From contig CAYNBJ010000004.1 of assembly GCA_964395835.1 (NCBI GenBank), positions 1 to 64,000 on the forward strand: a stretch of DNA of 64,000 bases, read 5' to 3'. The position numbers were made by a program, and so were the translations under genes. Each line of letters opens with the position of its first letter. Within the stretch, counting starts at the first letter, position 1. Origin of the DNA: LLD-282 sp964395835. GTDB lineage: Bacteria > Pseudomonadota > Gammaproteobacteria > Berkiellales > Berkiellaceae. Below are positions 9,453-17,455 of the stretch, piece by piece. The notes below the pieces were generated by a model. The model worked only from the letters and a program-made list of their open reading frames with translations. It made no database searches and was not told the DNA's origin.

Positions 9453-10643
9453 TTATTTTTCAAGGCGTTGCGCCTTAAATCGGTCCAAAATATCCAATAA
9501 AATAGGCAAGGCCAATAATGATGCAAATGTATTAAATGCCACAATAGAAGAAAAAAAATCGCTAAAAACATACGGTTCAAAAACAATTAAAAAACCACGG
9601 ACGAGATGAAATACAGAACTTACTAAAGCAGCACAGAGACCGCTTGGAGAACCACAAGTGGATAACAAAGCAAAAGAGTGTAATAGCATTATGTTATGCA
9701 GCATCACGAGAATAATCGAACATACAGCAAATAAAGCAAAGGATTCAAATACCAAATAAGACGCTGCTAATCCTAAAGAGACCAGCAATATCATCAAAAA
9801 AAAACAAGGATGAGCCACAAGATGTATTCTCTCTTGATGTTGTAAAAGCAAATAAAGGCATGAGCTAAGAAAAATTCCTAAAGCTGGCAAAATAAAAAAA
9901 AGCGTTTGTACAGACAAATCGGGCACCATAGAGACGATCTCTTGATAAATGCCTATTTCAAAAGCATGCAAAAATGCTATAAAGGCGGTGACTGTAAAAG
10001 CAGGATTGGAAAAATGCTGTATTTCCCAAATCTGACGCTTGGAGTCTTTCAGATCGGCAATAAGATTAAAGAGCCAAATTTGTTCAGAGAGTATAAAAGC
10101 CATTAATCCGATCGAAAGCCCTATCACAAAAAATACTTGCCAAGGATACACAGCTAAAAACTCAGCACTTAACAAAGGTGCCAAGGGTGGGATAAATAAT
10201 TGCAAAGCTCCGAGTAAAGATAGAAAGGATAAGAGATAATTTTTTTCAAAAAGCTTTTGTACCAAGACCCTAGAAATTAAAAAGGTAGCTCCGATTCCGA
10301 TAGAGAGTATGAATGAACCCATCTGAAATTGTGCAGATGAAGCAGAAGTGGCACATAATAATGAACCTGCCATAAAAAAAGTTTGAGCACTAAAAAGTCC
10401 AAAAGCGCAGCCTACGCGATCAACAAAATATCCATGAAACAAAATAGACAGGCCCGTAATAAAATAAAAGATTTTTAATGAACCGTGCAAACCCTGCGGA
10501 TGTATCTCAAAAGAAAAAGCAATATGCGGCAAAGTCGGACAAAAAATAGCTTCTGTTACAATCGAGAGAAAAGACAAAAGCATGCTGAGAAAAAACAGCA
10601 AATACGCCCAATAATTTAAAGGGCTTTTGGCACGATGGTGCAT
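9453..10643 (-). CDS. MFS transporter, Bcr/CflA-like
   Basis: This is a roughly 396-residue inner-membrane protein with about 12 hydrophobic segments, as expected for the major facilitator superfamily. The first helix region contains FCPTLPHIAFSF, resembling the YLPTLP-type motif of the Bcr/CflA drug-efflux group. A motif-A-like DRVG lies between helices 2 and 3 (FVDRVGCAFG). I chose the ATG at 10641-10643 because GGAAACGAG lies just upstream; a GTG 36 bases earlier is possible. The gene is divergent from rmuC. The substrate cannot be predicted; efflux of small molecules or nutrient exchange with a host are both possible. Confidence 0.75.
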   Translation of the reverse strand: MHHRAKSPLNYWAYLLFFLSMLLSFLSIVTEAIFCPTLPHIAFSFEIHPQGLHGSLKIFYFITGLSILFHGYFVDRVGCAFGLFSAQTFFMAGSLLCATSASSAQFQMGSFILSIGIGATFLISRVLVQKLFEKNYLLSFLSLLGALQLFIPPLAPLLSAEFLAVYPWQVFFVIGLSIGLMAFILSEQIWLFNLIADLKDSKRQIWEIQHFSNPAFTVTAFIAFLHAFEIGIYQEIVSMVPDLSVQTLFFILPALGIFLSSCLYLLLQHQERIHLVAHPCFFLMILLVSLGLAASYLVFESFALFAVCSIILVMLHNIMLLHSFALLSTCGSPSGLCAALVSSVFHLVRGFLIVFEPYVFSDFFSSIVAFNTFASLLALPILLDILDRFKAQRLEK

Positions 10644-10736
10644 AAGGTTTCTCGTTTCCAGCAAAGATATGCGGTACACTTTCTATGGCAATTTTAGCAT
10701 ATTCTTACGCATACTACAGAACCAGAAAGGAGTTAT

Positions 10737-11795
10737 ATGGGGATCATCATTCTATTGTCTATTATGGCAGGACTTGTATTTTGCTGGTTCCTGATACACA
10801 GCCGTTCTTGGGTTTCTATTTGGATGACACAGAGAGAAACGCATGATTTAAAAACCGAAATACATACAATCAAGCTCAGATTAGAACAGCAAGATCAGAT
10901 TTATCTACAAAGTCTTAAAGATGCGCTCTTTCAGATGCAACAGCACCAACAGGGATTATGGTTAGAGCATCAACGCGCGCTCAATCAACCTTTAGAAACC
11001 TTAAAATTGAAACTTTATGATTTAGATAAATGGCATCAACAAATTGATTATCTCAGCCAAAGGGTGCATGGATTATCTAAAATCTTTGATCATAGCATGT
11101 TAAAAGGTAAATTCGGAGAACGTCATTTAGAAGCTCTTCTCGGTGATAGATACCCATCCCAATGGATTGATAAACAAGTTCTGTTCCCATCTGGCGTCCG
11201 GGCAGATTTTGTCTTGAAAAATCCGCACAATGGTTTGCTCTTGGCAATTGATTCAAAATTTCCCTTACAGTCTTTTCGCTGTGTCCTAGAAAATGAGGAA
11301 AAAACAGAGTATAAGAAAGATTTTCTGAATATCATGAAAAAAAATATTAAAGATATTGCTGATAAATATATTCTTGCTAACTTTACAGTCTCTTATGCAA
11401 TTTGCTTTGTGCCCTCAGATGCCCTGTACTTAAAGCTTATTGAAATGGAGGAGTTGATGATTTTTGCACAAAAATACCATATTTGGATCGCGTGCCCTCA
11501 AACACTTTATGGAATTTGCGATATGTGGGCCTGGGAATACAAACAACAAGCAACCCTGAGCAAAGAACAGGCTTTTTTAAGCATCATTCAAGAAATCTCT
11601 GAAAACCTGATAGCCCATAAAACACAGATTGTTGATATTGAAAAAAAGGCACTTGCTCTACGAAAAGAAATTAAAAATCTCAAAGAATCTGCTGAACATT
11701 TAGCAGATCTTTTCGAGGAGGTCGATCTTTATGAAAAAAAATATTCTCTTAAAGAAAGGGAGAATTTAATTGAGATGACGCCTGTTTCTCTTTAG
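10737..11795 (+). CDS. rmuC: DNA recombination protein RmuC
   Basis: The product has an N-terminal membrane anchor (residues 1-22), a coiled-coil region (about 30-110) and the RmuC domain from about residue 120. The domain shows the expected features: GKFGERHLEALL, then a Q...G.RADFV stretch and IDSKFPL, a nuclease-like core. RmuC limits certain DNA rearrangements such as inversions at short inverted repeats in E. coli. The ATG follows AAGGAG with four intervening bases. At 352 residues it is shorter than the E. coli protein (about 475), mainly through a shorter coiled coil. The last 47 bases overlap the end of rpoS on the other strand. Confidence 0.9.
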   Translation: MGIIILLSIMAGLVFCWFLIHSRSWVSIWMTQRETHDLKTEIHTIKLRLEQQDQIYLQSLKDALFQMQQHQQGLWLEHQRALNQPLETLKLKLYDLDKWHQQIDYLSQRVHGLSKIFDHSMLKGKFGERHLEALLGDRYPSQWIDKQVLFPSGVRADFVLKNPHNGLLLAIDSKFPLQSFRCVLENEEKTEYKKDFLNIMKKNIKDIADKYILANFTVSYAICFVPSDALYLKLIEMEELMIFAQKYHIWIACPQTLYGICDMWAWEYKQQATLSKEQAFLSIIQEISENLIAHKTQIVDIEKKALALRKEIKNLKESAEHLADLFEEVDLYEKKYSLKERENLIEMTPVSL

Positions 11796-12717
11796 AAACA
11801 AAATATGTCATTTTTTTCAAAGCTTTCTGATATAAGCTTCTAACCTGCTCTTTAGAAAGATTGAGATGCTGAGCAATGGACTCAAAAGTCATTTCAGGAT
11901 TTTTACATAATCCTAAACGATATATGACAACATCGTATTCTTTGGCATTCAATATTTTGAGAAGCATGGGCACAAGGTATTCTTTTTGCATTTGAGGTAC
12001 ATGACAATCTTCGTTTGTTTCAAATGCAGCAAGCATATATTCTTCCTGCTCCTCTTCAGCATTTTCAGAATTTTCGGAATTTTGGAAATGCTCGATGGAA
12101 TAGACCCCAGATTCAGAAAGAATATTTAAATGATCAAATGTCTGAAAATCCATACCCATTTGTTCGCAGAGCTCTCCTTGTCGAATAGAGCCCATTTCTT
12201 TTTGAGATAGGTCTTTTTCTTGTTTCTTGATTTTGGAAATTTTTTTAGAAATATAGATTGGCAATCTCACAATCCGTGTATAATTGAGAAGATAACTCTC
12301 AATATAGTGCTGCACCCACCATGCTGCGTAAGTTGAAAAACGATGATTTTTCGAAACATCAAACTTTTCAATCGCATGGAGCAATCCAAAATTTCCTTCT
12401 GCCACCAGGTCCATTAAACTAACGCCGACGCGTAAATATCGACGCGCAATACGAAAAACAAGGCGCAAATTGGAAGCCACAATATGATCTCTTGATGCTA
12501 AATTTCCCGCTTGGCTTTTCTGAATATGTTGATATTCATCATCTTTCTCCAAAAGCTCATATCTATTAATTTCTTTCACATATAAAGATTCTAAAGGATT
12601 AACATGATCGTCAACATCGCTAGTTTTATTCTCAATCGGTGTGTACTCTTTTTCTATTCGAAGTCTTGGAAATAACATCGCTTTTCTATATTGGCTCATT
12701 GAACACGACAATCGCAT
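11749..12717 (-). CDS. rpoS: RNA polymerase sigma factor, RpoS-type
   Basis: This 322-residue group 2 sigma factor has region 1.2 (about residues 42-72), region 2 with SNLRLVFRIARRYLRVGVSL and FSTYAAWWVQHYIE, and region 3.0 with YTRIVRLPIYI matching the RpoS/RpoD pattern. Region 4 carries a helix-turn-helix near the C-terminus (FESIAQHLNLSKEQVRSLYQ). Length and absence of a long region 1.1 point to RpoS rather than RpoD; RpoH is shorter with a different region 2. It lacks the usual nlpD neighbour. Between regions 3 and 4 there is an acidic insertion with a repeated NSENSEN motif and an E-rich stretch. In Legionella and Coxiella relatives RpoS governs the switch to the transmissive form, a likely role here. 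Starts at ATG 12717 or the ATG six codons later are both possible. Confidence 0.85.
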   Translation of the reverse strand: MRLSCSMSQYRKAMLFPRLRIEKEYTPIENKTSDVDDHVNPLESLYVKEINRYELLEKDDEYQHIQKSQAGNLASRDHIVASNLRLVFRIARRYLRVGVSLMDLVAEGNFGLLHAIEKFDVSKNHRFSTYAAWWVQHYIESYLLNYTRIVRLPIYISKKISKIKKQEKDLSQKEMGSIRQGELCEQMGMDFQTFDHLNILSESGVYSIEHFQNSENSENAEEEQEEYMLAAFETNEDCHVPQMQKEYLVPMLLKILNAKEYDVVIYRLGLCKNPEMTFESIAQHLNLSKEQVRSLYQKALKKMTYFVSKEKQASSQLNSPFL

Positions 12718-12915
12718 TTAAACAAATATAATTTTTATATCGGCAACAGATACATTTTTTTTATATCTCAATAACAAATCAAATTTCTATGTGCTTCATA
12801 AATCATAAAAAAGTCTTCTAATGAAATTTTTAAGCTGAGCTCGAAAAAAAACTCCACTCATGTCACTTTTATTTAAGTTGTGCAACTTAGATGCGCATAC
12901 ATGCTGTTTGAGCGC
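12718..12915. other. Region upstream of rpoS
   Basis: AT-rich sequence without a convincing gene; with the doubtful small frame that follows, it separates rpoS from the YiiX-like gene by 350 bases. It should contain the rpoS promoter and leader, but no clear promoter could be assigned. A perfect ten-base palindrome TGAGCGCTCA sits at 12909-12918. Confidence 0.4.
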
Positions 12916-13044
12916 TCAGCTCATCCATCTTGAAGCATGAAGACCGCGATCTACTTCTGAAGGGCATTTTTCATCACATTCTAGTTTTTCTGGTAAAGAG
13001 GAATTTTTTGAATGACCACAATTGATGGTATTCAAACGCAGCAT
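12916..13044 (-). CDS. Possible small secreted or lipoprotein-like peptide
   Basis: A 42-codon frame on the minus strand begins at ATG 13042-13044 (MLRLNTINCGHSKNSS) and ends at TGA. The same frame is open further upstream and there encodes a hydrophobic run (IILLSVGLLML), so a non-ATG start would give a lipoprotein-style signal followed by a cysteine. It lies 23 bases after the stop of the YiiX-like gene and could be co-transcribed. There is no clear ribosome binding site. It may equally be a decayed remnant. Confidence 0.25.
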   Translation of the reverse strand: MLRLNTINCGHSKNSSLPEKLECDEKCPSEVDRGLHASRWMS

Positions 13045-13067
13045 TAATAGTCCGACAGATAAAAGAA

Positions 13068-13946
13068 TTATTTTTGCAAACGATCCAAAGCCTGTTGAAT
13101 ACTTTTATTATGAGCATCCTGTGAACCCGCAAAGGGATCGAAGACTTCCAGATCATTTGCCAAAAAACCCTCTTTATTCCAAGGCAGATCTCGGTAAGTT
13201 TCCATTTCAATAGGGCGCAAATAGGGAAATTTGAGAATTTCAAAATAAGGGGACAAATCAAAGTCTTTAGGAGTGTATAATTTAGGATTGCGTTGGAAAA
13301 TTTCTATTTTACCGATTGTATTCACCTTAATGAGGGGCAAGATTGGAAATTTAACCCGAGCAAAAGATTCAGCAATCATGGTGGAACAAACTGTTTTCGT
13401 TTGAAGTCCTGGCTGATAAGAAAACAAAGAGGAGCGCCAACGTTTCGGAATAAAGGACCAAGGCAATAAAAATCTGGCTAGATCGAGAATCTGCACAATA
13501 TCATAATCTGCCCCCCAATGCTCCAAAGCAGCACGCACCACCTGTTGCGCATCACTATTTAACAGGCCGCGAGGGCGACAAACGCGTAAATTATATGTTC
13601 GATAATATTCAATAGGATTCAGAATGGTCCCCTGCCCCATATAACCTTCTATAATAATTTGAGTTTGCGGGTGTACCCAAGGTAAAGCTAAAATTTTCTG
13701 ACGAAAATCTTCATCACTAATCTCCTCTGCTTTACCTAAATATAAAGCAGCATGTGCCCAATGACTTTGAGTAATTTGTTGTATAATCCGGCCCAAAAAG
13801 GTGGGGCTTTCCACTAAGATCACATCACAGGGACGAAGTTCTTTTTTCATTCTATCAAAGTCACCGAGATATTGAGGTTTTTGGGGCTCAAATCTCATAA
13901 ACCATCTGGTCAAGGCTCGAGCAATCCATTTCATCAGTGCATTCAA
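13068..13946 (-). CDS. YiiX/YebB-like NlpC/P60-superfamily cysteine hydrolase
   Basis: The 292-residue product matches the permuted papain-fold family typified by YiiX. It has the early histidine motif (SHWAHAALYLG, about residues 59-69) and, later, the nucleophile cysteine in TVCSTMIAESF (about residues 190-200), the permuted order expected for this group. RPCDVILVESP near residue 38 is the typical lead-in strand. Members cleave amide or ester bonds in peptidoglycan peptides, lipids or acylated proteins, and several intracellular bacteria use relatives on host targets. The open frame begins at TTG 13944-13946 with AAGGA 11 bases ahead; ATG at 13934 is the alternative. No signal peptide is obvious, so it may act in the cytoplasm or be exported by a dedicated system. 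Confidence 0.75.
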   Translation of the reverse strand: MNALMKWIARALTRWFMRFEPQKPQYLGDFDRMKKELRPCDVILVESPTFLGRIIQQITQSHWAHAALYLGKAEEISDEDFRQKILALPWVHPQTQIIIEGYMGQGTILNPIEYYRTYNLRVCRPRGLLNSDAQQVVRAALEHWGADYDIVQILDLARFLLPWSFIPKRWRSSLFSYQPGLQTKTVCSTMIAESFARVKFPILPLIKVNTIGKIEIFQRNPKLYTPKDFDLSPYFEILKFPYLRPIEMETYRDLPWNKEGFLANDLEVFDPFAGSQDAHNKSIQQALDRLQK

Positions 13947-14150
13947 CGGCGATATATTCCTTCTTTTATCTTAGCTGATTTCTCAATCATCTTCTCTCTT
14001 TAAAGTCTTTTCTAAAATAGACACCGAAATCCAAGAGCTAAAATCTTTTAAAAAAAACTTCAAAATCTCAGATGTCTACTTTGGCATAGACTCTCATCTC
14101 TTCCTACACTTTGATATGTATGTTTTTCATTTTCTACTTAGGGAGTAACT

Positions 14151-15050
14151 GTGATCCTTTCGAAAATCAAATGGTGGCTCACTCTGGGCTCTACGCTAGC
14201 TTTTTTGATTTGCGCTTTTTATTGGAAACAGACTCATCTCGAATCGCCATCTTTAGAATTTTTATCAGATCTAAATTTTTTAGATCAAGAGCTTCTCAAA
14301 AAAGGATTTGAGGAAATTAAAGCACATAAAGTTTTGTTTTTAGGGATATCGAGAGACAACGCTCATCACTTTCCTGTCATGAAAAAACATATTGAAGAAC
14401 TAGGAAGTTGCTTTCAAGATTATCGTGCTATTTTTTTTGAAAATGACTCAACAGACGCCACTAAAATGCAACTTTTAGAATGGTCAAAAACAAATTCTAA
14501 AATTGAGGTGATTTCTCAAGATTTTCATCTTGAGAAACGTCCATCGATTGAATTTTTAGCCCATTGCAGAAATCGCACATTAGAAAAAATGCATAATAAA
14601 ATATATCAAGATTACGATATAGTTATTGTCTTAGATATGGACCTGCCTTATGGAATTGATTTTAGAGGAATTGCTTCTTCTTTTTATCAAATTCACAGAT
14701 GGGATGTCGTCACCTCTAACGGAGTCTTCGAAAACAAAAAAATGTATGACGCTTTTGCCTTTCGAAATGAACAATTTCCTTACTCACGCACAGAATATCA
14801 CAAAATATCACACTCGAGTTATAACTCTTATTTGCGCTCTATTCAAAAAAATTATTCTCCTCAAGAAGACTTAATCTCTGTTTATTCCGCTTTTGGAGCT
14901 TTGGGAATTTACAAACGCGCTGCCTTTGAAGGGTGTTTTTACAGCTCTGAACACGAGGACTGTGAACATGTAGCTCTTCATCGATGCATGATAGAAAAAA
15001 ACAATGCTCGAATTATGATGAATCCTGCTCAAATGATTCGATACGATTAA
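14151..15050 (+). CDS. Membrane-anchored glycosyltransferase, GT-A fold
   Basis: The start is GTG at 14151, preceded by GGGAG at five bases spacing. The product begins with a single membrane anchor (residues 7-25) and then a GT-A-type domain. Visible hallmarks are FFENDSTDATKMQLLEW (strand plus acidic pair), HCRNRTLEKM, and the DxD-type metal site VLDMDLPYG near residue 163, followed by FGALGIYKR and an acidic EHEDCEH stretch. The combination resembles the Cap59/CMT1-type family of alpha-mannosyltransferase-like enzymes known best from fungi and a few bacteria, but the assignment is tentative. The anchor suggests action at the inner membrane, on lipopolysaccharide or another surface glycan. 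It stands alone, convergent with the KfrA-like gene. Confidence 0.65.
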   Translation: MILSKIKWWLTLGSTLAFLICAFYWKQTHLESPSLEFLSDLNFLDQELLKKGFEEIKAHKVLFLGISRDNAHHFPVMKKHIEELGSCFQDYRAIFFENDSTDATKMQLLEWSKTNSKIEVISQDFHLEKRPSIEFLAHCRNRTLEKMHNKIYQDYDIVIVLDMDLPYGIDFRGIASSFYQIHRWDVVTSNGVFENKKMYDAFAFRNEQFPYSRTEYHKISHSSYNSYLRSIQKNYSPQEDLISVYSAFGALGIYKRAAFEGCFYSSEHEDCEHVALHRCMIEKNNARIMMNPAQMIRYD

Positions 15051-15068
15051 CTGAGCTGTTGTGATCGA

Positions 15069-15953
15069 TCAACGCAGAGACAAAACACAGGGTGTATGCA
15101 CCCAAGGATGAGGCTGAGTGCGATCATGCAGGATCTCTTGTATTGTCGTCAAAAGCTGTTGAGATAAAAGTTTTTGATTTGTTTCAAATTTCGAGATTTG
15201 TTTATCCCACTGCAACATTAAATCAGTTTTTTGTTGAACTAAAGACAACTCAATTTGCAGCTGATAATAATCATTTTGCAGTTTTTCATAAAGAGAAGCG
15301 TGATGAGTAGCTTGTCGTTGCAAAGCGTCAGTGTAGTCATTCTGTAAGGTGCATAAATCTTGATAAACTTTATCGTACAAAGAGCGCAATTGTCCCAGCT
15401 GCTGTTGATAATTTTGGTCTAAAAGGCACATTTCTTGAGTTTTGAGGCTCAAATTTTGTTCAGATTGCAGACGCAAGTGTTCATATTTTTGCTCCAAAGC
15501 AAAAAATGCTTGCTTTTCCAAATCGAGAGTTTGTTTTAAAAAGAGCACTTCATTTTTTTGCTCATCGTACAGTGCGGTTAAATTTCGCAGCATCTCTTTA
15601 AAATGATCGATTTGATGCAAATAATGGTTTTTTTCCTCGAGCCATTTTTGATTTTCGGCTTCATGAAAAAGCTGATAATCATTCAACTCTTTATCTTTGA
15701 GGGAAACCATTTCTTGCCAAACATTTTGAACAGCAGAAAAAATTTGATCTGGAGCAGGCTGTACCAAAGAAGATACAGAATGGATTGAAGCATCAATATG
15801 CTTTTCAGTTTTCCATTTTTGGAGATACTTAGAGAGAGTGGTCATTGAACCTCTCTCACCAAGTGCTGAGCGTAAATTAATTAAAGTTAATGGCTTCTTT
15901 TGCTCTATGAGCTGCTCAATAGCTAGCTGAACATCTAGAAAAGAAACGGCCAT
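15069..15953 (-). CDS. KfrA-like DNA-binding coiled-coil protein
   Basis: The first 50 residues fit the KfrA N-terminal domain: an A-x2-L...G/K-x-P-T-type helix followed by LRSALGERGSMTTLSKYLQKW, the recognition helix region that binds operator DNA. Residues 90-280 form a long, Q-, L- and E-rich coiled coil. KfrA proteins were described on plasmids as autorepressors and organisers of DNA; chromosomal relatives are common in gammaproteobacteria. The ATG at 15951-15953 lies only 8 bases after the stop of the small peptide gene upstream, so the two probably form one operon. A regulatory or nucleoid-related role is inferred. Confidence 0.75.
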   Translation of the reverse strand: MAVSFLDVQLAIEQLIEQKKPLTLINLRSALGERGSMTTLSKYLQKWKTEKHIDASIHSVSSLVQPAPDQIFSAVQNVWQEMVSLKDKELNDYQLFHEAENQKWLEEKNHYLHQIDHFKEMLRNLTALYDEQKNEVLFLKQTLDLEKQAFFALEQKYEHLRLQSEQNLSLKTQEMCLLDQNYQQQLGQLRSLYDKVYQDLCTLQNDYTDALQRQATHHASLYEKLQNDYYQLQIELSLVQQKTDLMLQWDKQISKFETNQKLLSQQLLTTIQEILHDRTQPHPWVHTPCVLSLR

Positions 15954-15961
15954 CGAGCTTT

Positions 15962-16237
15962 TTACTCTTTACCTGTAGGCCATTCTTGAGCTGTATAAAC
16001 ATATTCAATCGCATCATGAATAAACATCTTCACAAACAGACCTGCAGCAACAAAAGCCAAGTTTTTTTTGTCATCTACAGAAAAAAGACGGCTAACTCCT
16101 GCAATTAGCAAACCATTACCAATGACTTCTTTACCAAACTCTTGAGCACCTTTTTTTGTAAGATAAGGAGCGCGTGTCGTAAAGTTTGTATCTCCACCTG
16201 TAAGCTGATTCAGCACAAGATTTTTTAATTTTTTCAT
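15962..16237 (-). CDS. Small hydrophobic protein with double-glycine-type leader
   Basis: The 91-residue product begins MKKLKNLVLNQLTGG. Counting back from the second glycine, positions -12, -7 and -4 are leucine and -2/-1 are glycine, the spacing of leaders cleaved by peptidase-containing ABC exporters in class II bacteriocins and microcins. The rest carries two hydrophobic stretches (VIGNGLLIAGVSRLF and LAFVAAGLFVKMF) with small-residue spacing. ATG 16235-16237 has AGAG upstream and is preferred over an ATG eight codons earlier. The gene sits just ahead of the KfrA-like gene. No matching exporter or immunity gene is seen in the window, so the leader could be coincidental and the protein simply a small membrane protein. 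Confidence 0.6.
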   Translation of the reverse strand: MKKLKNLVLNQLTGGDTNFTTRAPYLTKKGAQEFGKEVIGNGLLIAGVSRLFSVDDKKNLAFVAAGLFVKMFIHDAIEYVYTAQEWPTGKE

Positions 16238-16677
16238 TTTTTTCTCTAAAAAACATAACATACTAGATATTACATCGTTTTTTTTCGTTTTTCAAATAGC
16301 ATCTCGCAATAATTCCTGAACATTTTTAAATTTTTTGAAACTCATAAAATTTATTCATTCTGTCACTGTTTCAGATTAAAGGTATATTTTATAAAAAAAT
16401 CACAAATTTTTTAATTATTTCAAAAATAACAACAACATTGTGGGTTTTTCCACAATATCACTACTGCTCATTTGGCATGCATAGAACATATTTAAATGGC
16501 AAATCATCCATCAATCTAAAACTCAATTACGAGATTCATGTTATATGATACGCCTCTTAATATATCGGCATAGATATAACAAACTCAAAATCTTCAGAAA
16601 TCGATTTATAATCCTGAGAAAAGTAGTCAGTCGATATTTTGTTTTGTATCTTAAGATTTTGAACAAATGAATTCTTT
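16238..16677. other. Divergent intergenic region upstream of fabI
   Basis: No gene is seen. The stretch is very AT-rich and contains an inverted repeat ATTGTGG-GTTTTT-CCACAAT at 16437-16456 that could be an operator or a weak hairpin. It separates fabI from the small peptide gene and must carry promoters for both directions. Confidence 0.5.
16582..16610 (+). promoter_or_regulatory. Candidate fabI promoter
   Basis: A perfect TATAAT at 16605-16610 lies about 68 bases upstream of the fabI ATG. The -35 at 17 bases spacing is poor (CTCAAA). Transcription would start near 16617 with a 60-base leader. Confidence 0.35.
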
Positions 16678-17445
16678 ATGACTCTTTTAGGAAAAACTTA
16701 TTTAATTAGCGGTATCGCATCCGAGCGATCATTGGCTTATTGTGTTGCAGAATCTTTAAAAAAAAGTGGTGCAAATTTAATCTTATCTTATCAATCAGAA
16801 CGTTTTAAAGAGCGGTTAGAACTCTATGCTGAAACATTAGGGGCGCAATATACAGTTTTATGCGATGTTGAATCCAAAAAATCTATTGAGACCATGAAAG
16901 ATATGATTGCAAAGGAAAGCGGATCTTTAGATGGATTTTTGCACTCTATTGCTTACGCTCCATCAGAACAGCTGCAAGGAAATATATTAGATGTTTTGAA
17001 TTACGAAGATTTTGAAAAAACCTTAAAAATATCAGCCTATTCGTTCTTTGAAATGAGTCAAATTTTAAGTCCTTTATTTATCGATCATCACAGTAGCTTG
17101 GTCACCTTAACATATATTGGATCACAGAGAGCGCTACCTCAATATAACGTAATGGGAGTAGCCAAAGCCACTCTCGAAAGTTTTGTTCGCTACCTAGCTG
17201 GCTCCTTTGGTCAAAGAGGTATTCGAGTGAATGGCCTATCAAGCGCACCTATGAAAACACTTGCGGCATCAGGTATCAAAGGCTTTAAAGAAATGCTGCA
17301 AGAATCACAAGAACGCAGCCTGCTTAAAAGAAATATTCAAGGATATGAAATTGGTGAAGCTGCGAAATTTTTATTGAGCCCACAAAGCTCTGCTTTAAGT
17401 GGGCAAATTATTTATGCAGATGGAGGATTTAGCGTGGCTGGATAA
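16678..17445 (+). CDS. fabI: Enoyl-[acyl-carrier-protein] reductase FabI
   Basis: A 255-residue short-chain dehydrogenase of FabI type that reduces enoyl-ACP with NADH in the last step of each fatty-acid elongation cycle. It has the FabI-style nucleotide site (GIASERSLAY near residue 12, in place of the classical glycine-rich motif), the SIAYAP stretch, and the catalytic Y-x6-K as YNVMGVAK near residues 156-163. The end GQIIYADGGFSVAG is typical. Length equals that of the E. coli enzyme. The order fabI beside ppiD is familiar in gammaproteobacteria; the two converge with ten bases between their stops. Confidence 0.95.
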   Translation: MTLLGKTYLISGIASERSLAYCVAESLKKSGANLILSYQSERFKERLELYAETLGAQYTVLCDVESKKSIETMKDMIAKESGSLDGFLHSIAYAPSEQLQGNILDVLNYEDFEKTLKISAYSFFEMSQILSPLFIDHHSSLVTLTYIGSQRALPQYNVMGVAKATLESFVRYLAGSFGQRGIRVNGLSSAPMKTLAASGIKGFKEMLQESQERSLLKRNIQGYEIGEAAKFLLSPQSSALSGQIIYADGGFSVAG

Positions 17446-17455
17446 AATGATTTTC

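Noticed and set aside
12909..12918. Palindrome TGAGCGCTCA, also found at 53989-53998
   Set aside because: Two copies only, one within lpxC coding sequence; no consistent position relative to genes.
15069..15953. Plasmid integration inferred from a KfrA-like gene
   Set aside because: KfrA-domain proteins are frequent on chromosomes, and no rep, par or integrase genes are nearby.
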